9,109 nucleotides of DNA, taken from contig DASTHS010000047.1 of assembly GCA_035718085.1 (NCBI GenBank), positions 1 through 9,109 on the forward strand, given 5' to 3'. The stretch is from DASTHS01 sp035718085. GTDB taxonomy: Bacteria; Actinomycetota; Acidimicrobiia; Acidimicrobiales; Palsa-688. Below the pieces are notes generated by a model. That model searched no databases. It was not told where the DNA came from and was given only the letters and a program-made list of their open reading frames with translations. Positions 1-6,247 of this stretch are shown in pieces. The translations under genes and the position numbers were made by a program. Each line of letters starts with the position of its first letter. The stretch's first letter is position 1.

Positions 1-1049
1 ACAAGGGGCAGGTGCTCTACGAGGTGGAGGCGGCGGCCGGGCTGCTCGCCGGCCGCGGCCGGCTGCCGGTCAACCTCAAGTTCCTCGTCGAGGGCGAGGA
101 GGAGGCTGGCAGCGTGCACTTCGAGGAGCTCCTCGTGCGCGAGGGCGAGCTGCTCGCCTGTGACGTCGTCGTCGTCTCCGACACCGGCATGATCGCCGAG
201 GACGTGCCGTCCGCCACGGTCTCGATGCGGGGGCTGGTCGCCTTCGACGTGGCTCTGCGCACGGCGTCGATCGACCTCCACAGCGGCATGTGGGGCGGCA
301 CCGTGCCCAACGCCGCCCTCGCCGCCGCCAGGATGGCCGCCGCCCTCCACGACGCCGACGGCCGGGTGGCCATCCCGGGCTTCTACGACCGGGTCCGCCC
401 CCTCAGCCCGGTCGAGCAGGCGTCGCTCGACGCCGCCCCCTTCGACGAGGAGGCGTTCAAGGCGTCCGCCGGCGGGGTGCGCGCCCTGCCCGGCGAGCCG
501 GGCTACAGCCCCCTCGAACGCATCGGCGTGCGGCCCACGGCCGAGGTGGTCGGCATCACCGGTGGGTACGCCGGGCCCGGCATCAAGACGATCGTCCCGG
601 CCGACGCCGGGTTCAAGGTGGCGATGCGCCTGGTGCCCGACCAGCGGCCCGACGAGATCGCCGACGCGTTCCGTGCGTGGCTCGCCGCCGCCACCCCCGA
701 CGGGGTCGAGGTCACCGCCACCCCCGAGGGCGCCGTCGCCCCCGCCCTCACCCCGGTCGACCACCCGGCCGTGGGCGCCCTGGCTGCGGCCATCGAGCGG
801 GTCTGGGGCGCTGCGCCCATCTACACCCGCGAAGGCGGCAGCGGCCCGGAGGAGTCGCTCGGCCGGGTGCTCGCCGCCCCCGTGCTGTTCCTCGGCGTCG
901 GCCTCCCCGACGACCGCATCCACGCCCCCAACGAGCGGATGGTGGTGCGGCAGTTCTGGAAGGGGCTGCTGGCGGCCGGTGAGCTGCTCGACGAGCTCGG
1001 CCGGCTGGGGCGCACGGGGGTCGACGCGGGCGCCGGGACGCCGGCGTGA
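1..1049 (+). CDS. M20-family zinc metallodipeptidase, C-terminal part (5' end outside window)
   Basis: This is a peptidase of the M20 (ArgE/DapE/carnosine dipeptidase-like) superfamily, probably a cytoplasmic di-nuclear zinc dipeptidase. The frame is open from the window edge and the first complete codons read K-G-Q after a broken Asp codon, matching the conserved DDKGQ segment of M20 dipeptidases. The N-terminal part with the first metal ligands therefore lies upstream. Visible motifs are EGEEEAGS (nt 90-113), which carries the catalytic Glu and a metal-ligand Glu; DLHSGMWGG in the lid/dimerisation domain; the TIVPADA stretch; GGSGPEES; and the final zinc-ligand His in IHAPNE (His codon 921-923). 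The C-terminus looks complete. Family membership is well supported; the substrate cannot be told. The stop overlaps the GTG of the next gene by 4 nt (GTGA), so the two are probably co-translated. Confidence 0.93.
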   Translation, partial: KGQVLYEVEAAAGLLAGRGRLPVNLKFLVEGEEEAGSVHFEELLVREGELLACDVVVVSDTGMIAEDVPSATVSMRGLVAFDVALRTASIDLHSGMWGGTVPNAALAAARMAAALHDADGRVAIPGFYDRVRPLSPVEQASLDAAPFDEEAFKASAGGVRALPGEPGYSPLERIGVRPTAEVVGITGGYAGPGIKTIVPADAGFKVAMRLVPDQRPDEIADAFRAWLAAATPDGVEVTATPEGAVAPALTPVDHPAVGALAAAIERVWGAAPIYTREGGSGPEESLGRVLAAPVLFLGVGLPDDRIHAPNERMVVRQFWKGLLAAGELLDELGRLGRTGVDAGAGTPA

Positions 1050-1777
1050 CGCCCGCCGCGCCGGCCGGCGCCCACGAGTGGGTCAGCTTCGCCGACCCCG
1101 CCGAGGACCGCACCTGGATGTTCGACGTCACCTTCCTGCTGTCGCCCTGGACCTGCATCTTCGGCGGGGGCTGCCAGGGGGTGCTCACCGGGCCGGCGCC
1201 CGAGTTGGAGCAGGGGTGCTGCTCCTACGGCGCCCACTTCACCGACGACGCCGACGTGGCCCGGGTGCGGGCGGCGGCCGCCCGCCTCGACGCCGAGCAG
1301 TGGCAGCACAAGGCGAAGGCCCGGCGTGGCCTGGTGCGCACCGACCCCGACGGCACCCGCGTCACCCGCCTCGTCGACGGGGCCTGCATCTTCCTCAACC
1401 GCCCCGGGTGGCCGACCGGCGCCGGGTGCGCGCTGCACCACGCGGCCGTCGCCGACGGTCGCCAGCCACTCGAGGACAAGCCCGACGTCTGCTGGCAGCT
1501 GCCCCTTCGGCGCGAGGACACCGTGGCCGACGACGGCCACGTCACCTCCCGGGTCAGCCAGTGGGACCGCAGCCACTGGGGAGCCGGCGGGGCGGAGTTC
1601 GCCTGGTGGTGCACCGAGGAGCCCGACGCGTTCGTGGGCCGCCAGCCGGTCTACCGGGAGATGGGCCCCGAGCTGGCGGCGATGTGTGGCCCCGCCGTGC
1701 AGACCGCCCTCGCCGCCTACCTCGACGGCCGCGCCGGCACGTCGACGCCCCTGCCCCACCCGGTGGTGCGGGGCTGA
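1046..1777 (+). CDS. Cysteine-rich uncharacterised protein (possible metal-binding, DUF3109/YkgJ-like)
   Basis: A 243-residue soluble protein with no signal peptide or membrane segment. It has nine cysteines: C37, C43, C58, C59, C114, C128, C149, C189 and C214. Several sit in strongly patterned stretches: CIFGGGC, GCCSYGAHF, DGACIF followed by GAGCALHH, KPDVCWQLPLRRED, and EFAWWCTE. It is also rich in Trp and His. The spacing resembles metal- or Fe-S-chelating Cys-rich families such as DUF3109/YkgJ, and I recall similar actinobacterial proteins annotated as hypothetical. That assignment is from memory of the pattern, not a search. The GTG start at 1046 overlaps the upstream dipeptidase stop by 4 nt, so the genes are likely coupled; no functional link to the peptidase is evident. 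The real-gene call is strong; the function is unknown. Confidence 0.85.
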   Translation: MTPAAPAGAHEWVSFADPAEDRTWMFDVTFLLSPWTCIFGGGCQGVLTGPAPELEQGCCSYGAHFTDDADVARVRAAAARLDAEQWQHKAKARRGLVRTDPDGTRVTRLVDGACIFLNRPGWPTGAGCALHHAAVADGRQPLEDKPDVCWQLPLRREDTVADDGHVTSRVSQWDRSHWGAGGAEFAWWCTEEPDAFVGRQPVYREMGPELAAMCGPAVQTALAAYLDGRAGTSTPLPHPVVRG

Positions 1778-1787
1778 CCCGTCCCGC

Positions 1788-1973
1788 CTACTGCAGGTAC
1801 GACTCCTCGGGCTCCTCGTCGATGTCCGCGGTGGCCAGGCACCACGAGGCGTGGTCGGCCCCGGGCACGGCCCCGCACTCGGCGCACGGCTCGATGACGG
1901 GGTCGTTGGAGCGCTTGAGGGCCCGGGCCTCCTCGAAACGGCGGTGCCGACCTTTTTTCACGGGCTGCTCCAT
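1788..1973 (-). CDS. Small CCHC zinc-knuckle-like protein (61 aa), hypothetical
   Basis: From the ATG at 1973 the frame gives 61 residues. It has a basic N-terminal half (KKGRHRRFEEARALKR), then a compact C-x2-C-x7-H-x3-C site (C30, C33, H41, C45) and an acidic tail (DIDEEPEESYLQ). The arrangement suggests one bound zinc ion and possibly contact with nucleic acid or protein; that is inference. A GTG at 1961 (four codons in) is an alternative start, with GGAG placed 6 nt upstream, giving 57 residues that begin MKKGRHRRF. In-frame GTGs near 2018 would add an unlikely N-terminus. The gene converges with the Cys-rich gene (10 nt between stops) and diverges from the gene at 2071. I do not recognise a named family. 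Confidence 0.7.
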   Translation of the reverse strand: MEQPVKKGRHRRFEEARALKRSNDPVIEPCAECGAVPGADHASWCLATADIDEEPEESYLQ

Positions 1974-1997
1974 CCTCGTACGTGCGGTGGACGGTGC

Positions 1998-2003
1998 AGT
2001 GTA
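1998..2003 (-). promoter_or_regulatory. Possible -10 element (TACACT) for the small zinc-knuckle gene
   Basis: TACACT on the minus strand fits TAnnnT and lies 24 nt before the ATG at 1973. TTCGGA (minus strand, 2025-2020) is 16 nt further upstream and is a weak -35 candidate. This would give a leader of roughly 15-20 nt containing GAGG directly before the ATG. It is a pattern match only. Confidence 0.25.
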
Positions 2004-2055
2004 CCCCCGCGCCACCACCTCCGAAGGGGTGGGCGACGGGGGTCCGGGGCGTCGC

Positions 2056-2061
2056 TAGCAT
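2056..2061 (+). promoter_or_regulatory. Leaderless-type -10 element TAGCAT upstream of the 76-aa gene
   Basis: TAGCAT (TAnnnT type) ends 9 nt before the ATG at 2071, and no Shine-Dalgarno sequence is present in the short remaining leader. That spacing puts the expected transcription start at or within a few nt of the A of the start codon, as in leaderless actinobacterial transcripts. The element sits in GTCGCTAGC (2051-2059), an identical 9-mer to the one before the flavin reductase gene. There is no recognisable -35 box. Confidence 0.45.
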
Positions 2062-2070
2062 GCCCGGCCG

Positions 2071-2301
2071 ATGGCCGACCAGCTCGATGTCGACGCCCTG
2101 ACCGAGCGCTTCCGGGCCCGGGCCCGGGCGGTGCGCCAGCGCCAGATCCCCCCCGTTGAGGGCCCCGACCGGCGCCGGTTCGTCGAGCAGGCGCGCATCG
2201 ACTTCATGGACTACGCCATGATCGGCGACGCCCAGGCCAGCCTCGACGACGGCGTGCTCACCTTGCGCATCGATCTCCGCCCTCCGGCGGAGCAGGGGTA
2301 G
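2071..2301 (+). CDS. Small hypothetical protein (76 aa) upstream of alpha-glucosidase
   Basis: A 76-residue soluble protein with no signal peptide or cysteine. Residues 8-45 are charged and helix-prone (repeated Arg/Ala, then FVEQARIDFMDYAMIGDA), followed by a short strand-like segment DGVLTLRIDLRPP. The balanced composition, hydrophobic spacing and clean ATG support a real gene, and the FMDYAMIGDA segment looks like a conserved core, though I cannot name a family. Its stop TAG shares one base with the GTG of the GH13 gene, so the two are probably translationally coupled. It could be a regulatory or accessory partner for the enzyme or merely an operon neighbour; nothing in the sequence decides this. 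Confidence 0.75.
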   Translation: MADQLDVDALTERFRARARAVRQRQIPPVEGPDRRRFVEQARIDFMDYAMIGDAQASLDDGVLTLRIDLRPPAEQG

Positions 2302-3941
2302 TGCCCGGCCGCCCCTGGTGGGAGGAGGCGGTCGTCTACCAGGTGTACCCGCGGTCGTTCTGCGACACCGACGGTGACGGCGTCGGCGACCTCGAGGGGG
2401 TGCGCGGCAAGCTCGACCACCTGGCCTGGCTCGGCGTCGGCGCGATCTGGCTGTCGCCGTTCTACCGCTCCCCCATGGCCGACTTCGGCTACGACGTGGC
2501 CGACTACTGCGACGTCGACCCGCTCTTCGGCACCCTCGACGACTTCGACCACCTGGTCGCCGACGCCCACGCCCGGGGCATCAAGGTGATCGTCGACTGG
2601 GTGCCCAACCACACCAGTGACCGCCACCCGTGGTTCCTGGCCAGCCGGTCGTCACGGGACGACCCGAAGCGGTCGTGGTACGTCTGGCGCGACGGCCCCG
2701 GCGGGGGGCCGCCCGACCCCCCGCCCAACAACTGGCGGTCGGCCTTCCCGGGGGTCGGCCGACGGGAACGGCCCCCGGCGTGGACCTGGGACGACGCCAC
2801 CGGGCAGTGGTACCTCCACCTGTTCCTCCCCGAGCAGCCCGACCTGGACTGGGCCAACCCCGAGGTCCGCGCCGCCATGGCCGGCGTGCTGCGCTTCTGG
2901 ATGGCCCGCGGCGTCGACGGGTTCCGGGTCGACGTGGTGCAGGCCCTCGGCAAGGACCCCTCCCTGCCCGACGTGCCCGACCACCTGCAGCCGCCGAGCG
3001 GCACGAACGACCGCCCGGAGACCCACCCGATCCTCGCCGAGCTACGCCGGGTGGTCGACGGGTTCGACCCCGGCCCAGCCCCGCGCATGATGGTCGGCGA
3101 GGTGTACCTGCCCACCGCCCGCCAGGTCGCCGACTACCACGGCACGCCCGAGCGCCCCGAGCTGCACCTGGCGTTCAACTTCTCGCCGCTGTTCGCGCCG
3201 TGGGACGCCGACGAGTGGCGCGTCCGCATCGACGAGGTGCGCACCCTCATCGAGGCACGGCCGGCGTGGCCGACCTGGGTGCTCTCCAACCACGACAACC
3301 CTCGCCACCGCACCCGCTACGGCAGCGAGGCCCGCGCCCGGGCGGCGGCGGTGCTGCTGCTGTGCCTGCGCGGCACGCCGTTCCTCTACGCCGGCGAGGA
3401 GCTCGGCCTCGACGACGCCGAGGTGCCGCCCGAACGGCGGGTTGACCCCGGCCACCGCGACGGCTGCCGGGCCCCCATCCCCTGGGACGCCACCCCCGCG
3501 CACGGCTGGGCGTCGACCGAGCCGTGGCTGCCGTGGCCCCCCGGCGCCGACGCCGGCACCGACGCCGCGACCCAGCGTGACGACCCGTCGTCGATGCTGC
3601 AGCTGTACCGACGGCTGCTCGCCGCCCGCCGGGCGTCCCCGGCGCTGCGCAGCGGCACCTTCGCCTGGTTGCACTCCCCTGCCGGCACCCTGGCCTGGCT
3701 GCGCACCGCCGAGGGCGGCGACGCGACCGGCTCGCACCCCGCTACCGGTCCGGGCGCCGCCGACCGTGCGGGTGATCGCCGGGCGGTCCTGATCGACGTC
3801 GCCGGTGCGGGGGCCACCGTCGAGCTGCCGCCCGGAGGCTGGCGCTGCGAGGTGCACAGCCTCGACGCCGGCGCGACATCCACCGTCAGGGGGAGCTACC
3901 GGCTCGACCCCGGCGCCGCCGTGGTGCTGGCGCCGGCCTGA
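2301..3941 (+). CDS. GH13 alpha-glucosidase (oligo-1,6-glucosidase/alpha-amylase family)
   Basis: A 546-residue cytoplasmic (no signal peptide) glycoside hydrolase of family 13 that probably cleaves terminal alpha-glucosidic bonds of malto- or isomalto-oligosaccharides. The N-terminus WWEEAVVYQVYPRSF is typical. Conserved regions follow in order: GVGAIWLSPFYRSP (45-58); DWVPNHTSD (99-107); GFRVDVVQ with the nucleophile Asp211; MVGEVYLP with the acid/base Glu267; and LSNHDNPR with the transition-state Asp332. The NNWRSAFPG loop (143-151) and AGEELGL are also family-typical. After the (beta/alpha)8 barrel comes a C-terminal beta-domain containing a Gly/Ala/Pro-rich insertion near residues 470-490. 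Overall it looks like the exo-acting alpha-glucosidase subfamilies (GH13_23/30) rather than an endo-amylase; exact linkage specificity is not readable. The GTG start abuts the 76-aa gene. Confidence 0.93.
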   Translation: MPGRPWWEEAVVYQVYPRSFCDTDGDGVGDLEGVRGKLDHLAWLGVGAIWLSPFYRSPMADFGYDVADYCDVDPLFGTLDDFDHLVADAHARGIKVIVDWVPNHTSDRHPWFLASRSSRDDPKRSWYVWRDGPGGGPPDPPPNNWRSAFPGVGRRERPPAWTWDDATGQWYLHLFLPEQPDLDWANPEVRAAMAGVLRFWMARGVDGFRVDVVQALGKDPSLPDVPDHLQPPSGTNDRPETHPILAELRRVVDGFDPGPAPRMMVGEVYLPTARQVADYHGTPERPELHLAFNFSPLFAPWDADEWRVRIDEVRTLIEARPAWPTWVLSNHDNPRHRTRYGSEARARAAAVLLLCLRGTPFLYAGEELGLDDAEVPPERRVDPGHRDGCRAPIPWDATPAHGWASTEPWLPWPPGADAGTDAATQRDDPSSMLQLYRRLLAARRASPALRSGTFAWLHSPAGTLAWLRTAEGGDATGSHPATGPGAADRAGDRRAVLIDVAGAGATVELPPGGWRCEVHSLDAGATSTVRGSYRLDPGAAVVLAPA

Positions 3942-3954
3942 GGCACCCCCCGCC

Positions 3955-4263
3955 GTGCCCGCCGACTTCCGCCGCCGCGTGCTCGAGGCCCTCGCCGCCG
4001 TGCCCGCCGGGCAGGTGGTCGGCTACGGCGAGCTGGCGGCGCAGGCCGGCTACCCCGGAGCGGCGCGCGGCGCCGGCGCCGTGCTGGCCGCGACCCGCCC
4101 CGAAGAGGGTGCCCCCTGGTGGCGGGTCGTGTACGCCGACGGGCGCCTCGCCCCCGGCAAGGAGGAGCAGCAGGGGCGCCTGCTCGCCGCCGAGGGCGTC
4201 GGCGTGCGCGACGGCCGGGTGACCGGGCGGCCCGAGCACCACAGGGTGACGGGGCGGGCCTAG
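3955..4263 (+). CDS. Alkyltransferase-like protein (ATL), MGMT homologue without acceptor Cys
   Basis: A 102-residue protein covering only the DNA-binding domain of O6-methylguanine-DNA methyltransferase. The usual PCHRV active site is P-W-W-R-V: Trp55 stands where the alkyl-acceptor Cys would be and Trp56 where the His would be. It therefore cannot repair alkyl groups directly. ATL proteins (E. coli YbaZ, S. pombe Atl1) bind O6-alkylguanine, flip it out and hand the lesion to nucleotide excision repair. Tyr24 (GYGEL) and Arg38 (GAARGAG) correspond to the nucleotide-flipping Tyr and Arg finger. The GTG start 13 nt after the alpha-glucosidase stop gives a family-typical N-terminus (PADFRRRVLEALAAVPAG) and length. 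No sugar-related role is expected; it probably just shares the upstream transcript. Its stop overlaps the convergent RNase D stop. Confidence 0.9.
   Translation: MPADFRRRVLEALAAVPAGQVVGYGELAAQAGYPGAARGAGAVLAATRPEEGAPWWRVVYADGRLAPGKEEQQGRLLAAEGVGVRDGRVTGRPEHHRVTGRA
4260..4263. other. Shared convergent stop: palindromic CTAG encodes TAG on both strands
   Basis: The four bases CTAG contain the TAG stop of the alkyltransferase-like gene (4261-4263, plus) and the TAG stop of RNase D (4262-4260, minus). The two genes end tail-to-tail with a 4-nt overlap and no room for a terminator between the coding regions, so any transcription end lies inside the opposing gene. Confidence 0.9.
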
Positions 4264-5480
4264 CCGTCCGGCGGTCGGGCGGGGAGCCGCTCGCGGCTGC
4301 GGGCCTCGAGCACCAGGCCGCCGTGGCCGTCGAAGGCCAGGGCCGCCTCCCCGCCGACGAGGGCGTCGAGGGCGGCGCCGGCCATCTCGGCGCGCCACCC
4401 GCGAGCGAGGCGGACAGTGCGATCGCCGCGCAGGTAGGCCGACAGCTCGGCGCGGGTGGCCAGCAGGCTGGCCTCCACCTCCTGGTCGCGGGCCACCTGC
4501 GCCAGCCACGCCTGGCCGAGGGCCACGGCCGGCCGCAGCTCGCGCGGCACGTCGTCGGTGGGGGGCGCCAGCACCTCCGACGCCGGCAACGAGCGGCCAC
4601 GCTCGACGGCGGCGAGCACCTCGTCGGCGACGGCGCCGCGGAGGTGGCGCCCGTCGAGCCCCCGGATGGCGGCCAGGGCGGCGGCGGTGCGCGGCGGGTT
4701 GTGGGCGATCGCCTGCAAGGCGAGGTCGGGCAGCACCTGGCGCACTGGTACGTCGAGGCGGCGCGCCCGCAGCTCGCGCCACATGGCCACCTCTTGGGCC
4801 ACCCCCCGAGACGCCGCCTTGAGCGACCGGGCGTCGCGCAGCTTCCACCACGCCCGCCGCGCGTCGTTCGGTCCGTGCGAGCGGGCCAGCACCGCCGCGC
4901 ACTCCTCCGCCGCCCAGGCGCCCCGCCCCCGCCGGTCGAGGTCGGCGGCCACGGCGTCGGCCAGGTCGAGCAGGTGGTCGACATCCGCGACGGCGTAGGC
5001 CCGCTGACCGGCAGTCAGCGGGCGGGCCGTCCAGTCGGTGAGGCGGTCGCCCTTGGCGACCTCCACGTTGAGGTAGCGCGCCGACAGGGCGGCGAGCGAC
5101 GCCGACCCGTGACCGGCGAAGCCCGCCGCCACCTGGGTGTCCCAGAGCTGCGACGGGCCCCGGCCGCACGACTGCTCGAGCACCTCGAGGTCCTGCTCGC
5201 TGGCGTGGGCCACCATGACGCCGGGGCCGCCGAGCACCTCGGCGAGGGGCGCCAGCCCGACGGCGAGGGGGTCGACCAGGGCGGCGCCGGGGCCGTGGCC
5301 GGGGCCGGCCGGCCAGGCGATCTGCACCAGCGCCACCTTCGGCCAGTAGGTGCGCTCCCGGTGGAACTCGGTGTCGAGGGCGTAGCGCTCGAGCGGCGCG
5401 ACCAGCGCGACGAGGTCGGCGAGGCCGGCGGCGTCGGTGATCGTCTCGGGTGCCGGCACGCCCGCCGGCACGGCCGTCAT
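4260..5480 (-). CDS. rnd: Ribonuclease D (DEDDy 3'-5' exonuclease with HRDC domain)
   Basis: A 406-residue 3'-5' exoribonuclease of the RNase D type, acting in tRNA 3'-end maturation or structured-RNA turnover. The DEDDy catalytic set is visible: Asp36 and Glu38 in ALDTEFHRERTYWPKVALVQIA, Asp97 in AHASEQDLEVLE, and Tyr162 with Asp166 in YAVADVDHLL. The WDTQVAAGF and DRLTDWTARPLT segments are also family-typical. An HRDC nucleic-acid-binding domain covers about residues 222-292 (VPVRQVLPDLALQAIA), and a more diverged helical C-terminal domain follows, as in actinobacterial RNase D. The ATG at 5480 is chosen because it forms an ATGA overlap with the sigma-factor stop and gives the expected length; the longer open frame upstream is only GC-driven. 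It is the last gene of the flavin reductase-sigma-rnd unit. Confidence 0.94.
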   Translation of the reverse strand: MTAVPAGVPAPETITDAAGLADLVALVAPLERYALDTEFHRERTYWPKVALVQIAWPAGPGHGPGAALVDPLAVGLAPLAEVLGGPGVMVAHASEQDLEVLEQSCGRGPSQLWDTQVAAGFAGHGSASLAALSARYLNVEVAKGDRLTDWTARPLTAGQRAYAVADVDHLLDLADAVAADLDRRGRGAWAAEECAAVLARSHGPNDARRAWWKLRDARSLKAASRGVAQEVAMWRELRARRLDVPVRQVLPDLALQAIAHNPPRTAAALAAIRGLDGRHLRGAVADEVLAAVERGRSLPASEVLAPPTDDVPRELRPAVALGQAWLAQVARDQEVEASLLATRAELSAYLRGDRTVRLARGWRAEMAGAALDALVGGEAALAFDGHGGLVLEARSRERLPARPPDG

Positions 5481-6247
5481 GCCGGCTCGACCACCCAGGC
5501 CCGGAGCTGCGCCAGGCTGCGCGCCAGCAGGCGTGACACCTGCATCTGGCTGACCCCCACCATGCTGGCGATCTCGGTCTGGCTGCAGCCGACCACGAAG
5601 CGCAGGTTCAAGATCTGGCGTTGGCGCTCGGGCAGGCGGGCCAGCAGCGGCGAGAGGGTGACGCGCCCGTCGACCTCGACCAGGCCGAGGTCGGGCGACC
5701 CGAGCCGGGTGGTGAGCGAGCTGTCTTCGCCCGGGGAGAGCGGCGCTTCGAGGGAGGCGTTGTGGCGCAGCCCGCCCGCGTCGAGGGCCTCGACGACATC
5801 CTCCACCGAGCAGCCGATGCGCGCGGCGATCTCGGGGAGGGTCGGCGATCGGCCCAGCTCCTGGGTCAGCTCGTCGACGCTCTGCTGGGCGCGCAGGTGC
5901 AGGTCGTGGATGCGCCGGGGCAGCCGCACCGACCACCCGCGGTCACGCAGGTGGCGCTTCAGCTCCCCGAGGATGGTCGCGGTGGCGAAGGTGGTGAGCT
6001 CGGCGCCCCGGCCCGGGTCGAAGCGGTCGACGGCCTTGAGCAGCCCGATCAGGGCGACCTGGTTGAGGTCGTCGAGCTCCTCGCCGCGCTGGGCGAAGCG
6101 GGCGGCCAGCGAGTACGCGAGACCCTGGTAGGAGGAGACCACCAGGTCGCGGGCCTTGGTGTCGCGGGTCTCGAACCATTCGACGATGGCCCGCTTCACG
6201 TGCTCGCGGTTGACGACCGGACGGGAGGACTGGGGCGTCGGGGTCAT
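5477..6247 (-). CDS. RNA polymerase sigma factor, SigB/SigF/SigG type (group 3 sigma-70)
   Basis: A 256-residue alternative sigma factor that directs core RNA polymerase to a specific promoter set, usually stress or developmental genes. Region 2 spans about residues 33-105 (LDDLNQVALIGLLKAVDRFDPGRGAELTTFATATILGELKRH is split over 58-99), followed by RDRGWSVRLPRRI at the region 2/3 boundary. Region 3 is about 108-180 and region 4 about 197-252, with the -35-binding helix-turn-helix at CSQTEIASMVGVSQMQVSRL (221-240). It lacks region 1.1. This arrangement is the SigB/SigF family, normally held inactive by an RsbW/SpoIIAB-type anti-sigma kinase, yet no anti-sigma or anti-anti-sigma gene is within the window. 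The start overlaps the flavin-reductase stop (ATGA), and its own stop overlaps the RNase D start (ATGA). Confidence 0.93.
   Translation of the reverse strand: MTPTPQSSRPVVNREHVKRAIVEWFETRDTKARDLVVSSYQGLAYSLAARFAQRGEELDDLNQVALIGLLKAVDRFDPGRGAELTTFATATILGELKRHLRDRGWSVRLPRRIHDLHLRAQQSVDELTQELGRSPTLPEIAARIGCSVEDVVEALDAGGLRHNASLEAPLSPGEDSSLTTRLGSPDLGLVEVDGRVTLSPLLARLPERQRQILNLRFVVGCSQTEIASMVGVSQMQVSRLLARSLAQLRAWVVEPA

Noticed and set aside
1788..2018. Longer version of the small CCHC protein starting at GTG 2018
   Set aside because: The added residues run through the putative promoter TACACT and look unlike coding sequence; ATG 1973 or GTG 1961 is more plausible.
562..2058. 498-residue open frame on the plus strand across the M20 and Cys-rich genes
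   Set aside because: Its translation is Pro/Arg/Ser-rich low-complexity sequence typical of off-frame reading in GC-rich DNA, and it overlaps two genes with clear family motifs or patterned cysteines.
2113..2130. Repeated CGGGCC units at the start of the 76-aa gene
   Set aside because: They are explained by consecutive Arg (CGG) and Ala (GCC) codons, as in the SUFU palindrome; there is no sign of a functional repeat array.
3886..5169. 427-residue minus-strand frame overlapping RNase D
   Set aside because: Low-complexity Arg/Ala/Gly translation with no motif; RNase D occupies another frame of the same strand.
5481..5936. N-terminal extension of RNase D over the sigma gene
   Set aside because: The extension is Arg/Pro/Ala-rich and off-frame to the sigma gene; the ATG at 5480 gives the family-normal N-terminus and an ATGA overlap.
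4119..6131. 670-residue open frame on the plus strand opposite RNase D and the sigma factor
   Set aside because: It is an antisense shadow: Arg/Gly/Ala-rich with no domain, while the minus strand carries complete RNase D and sigma motifs.
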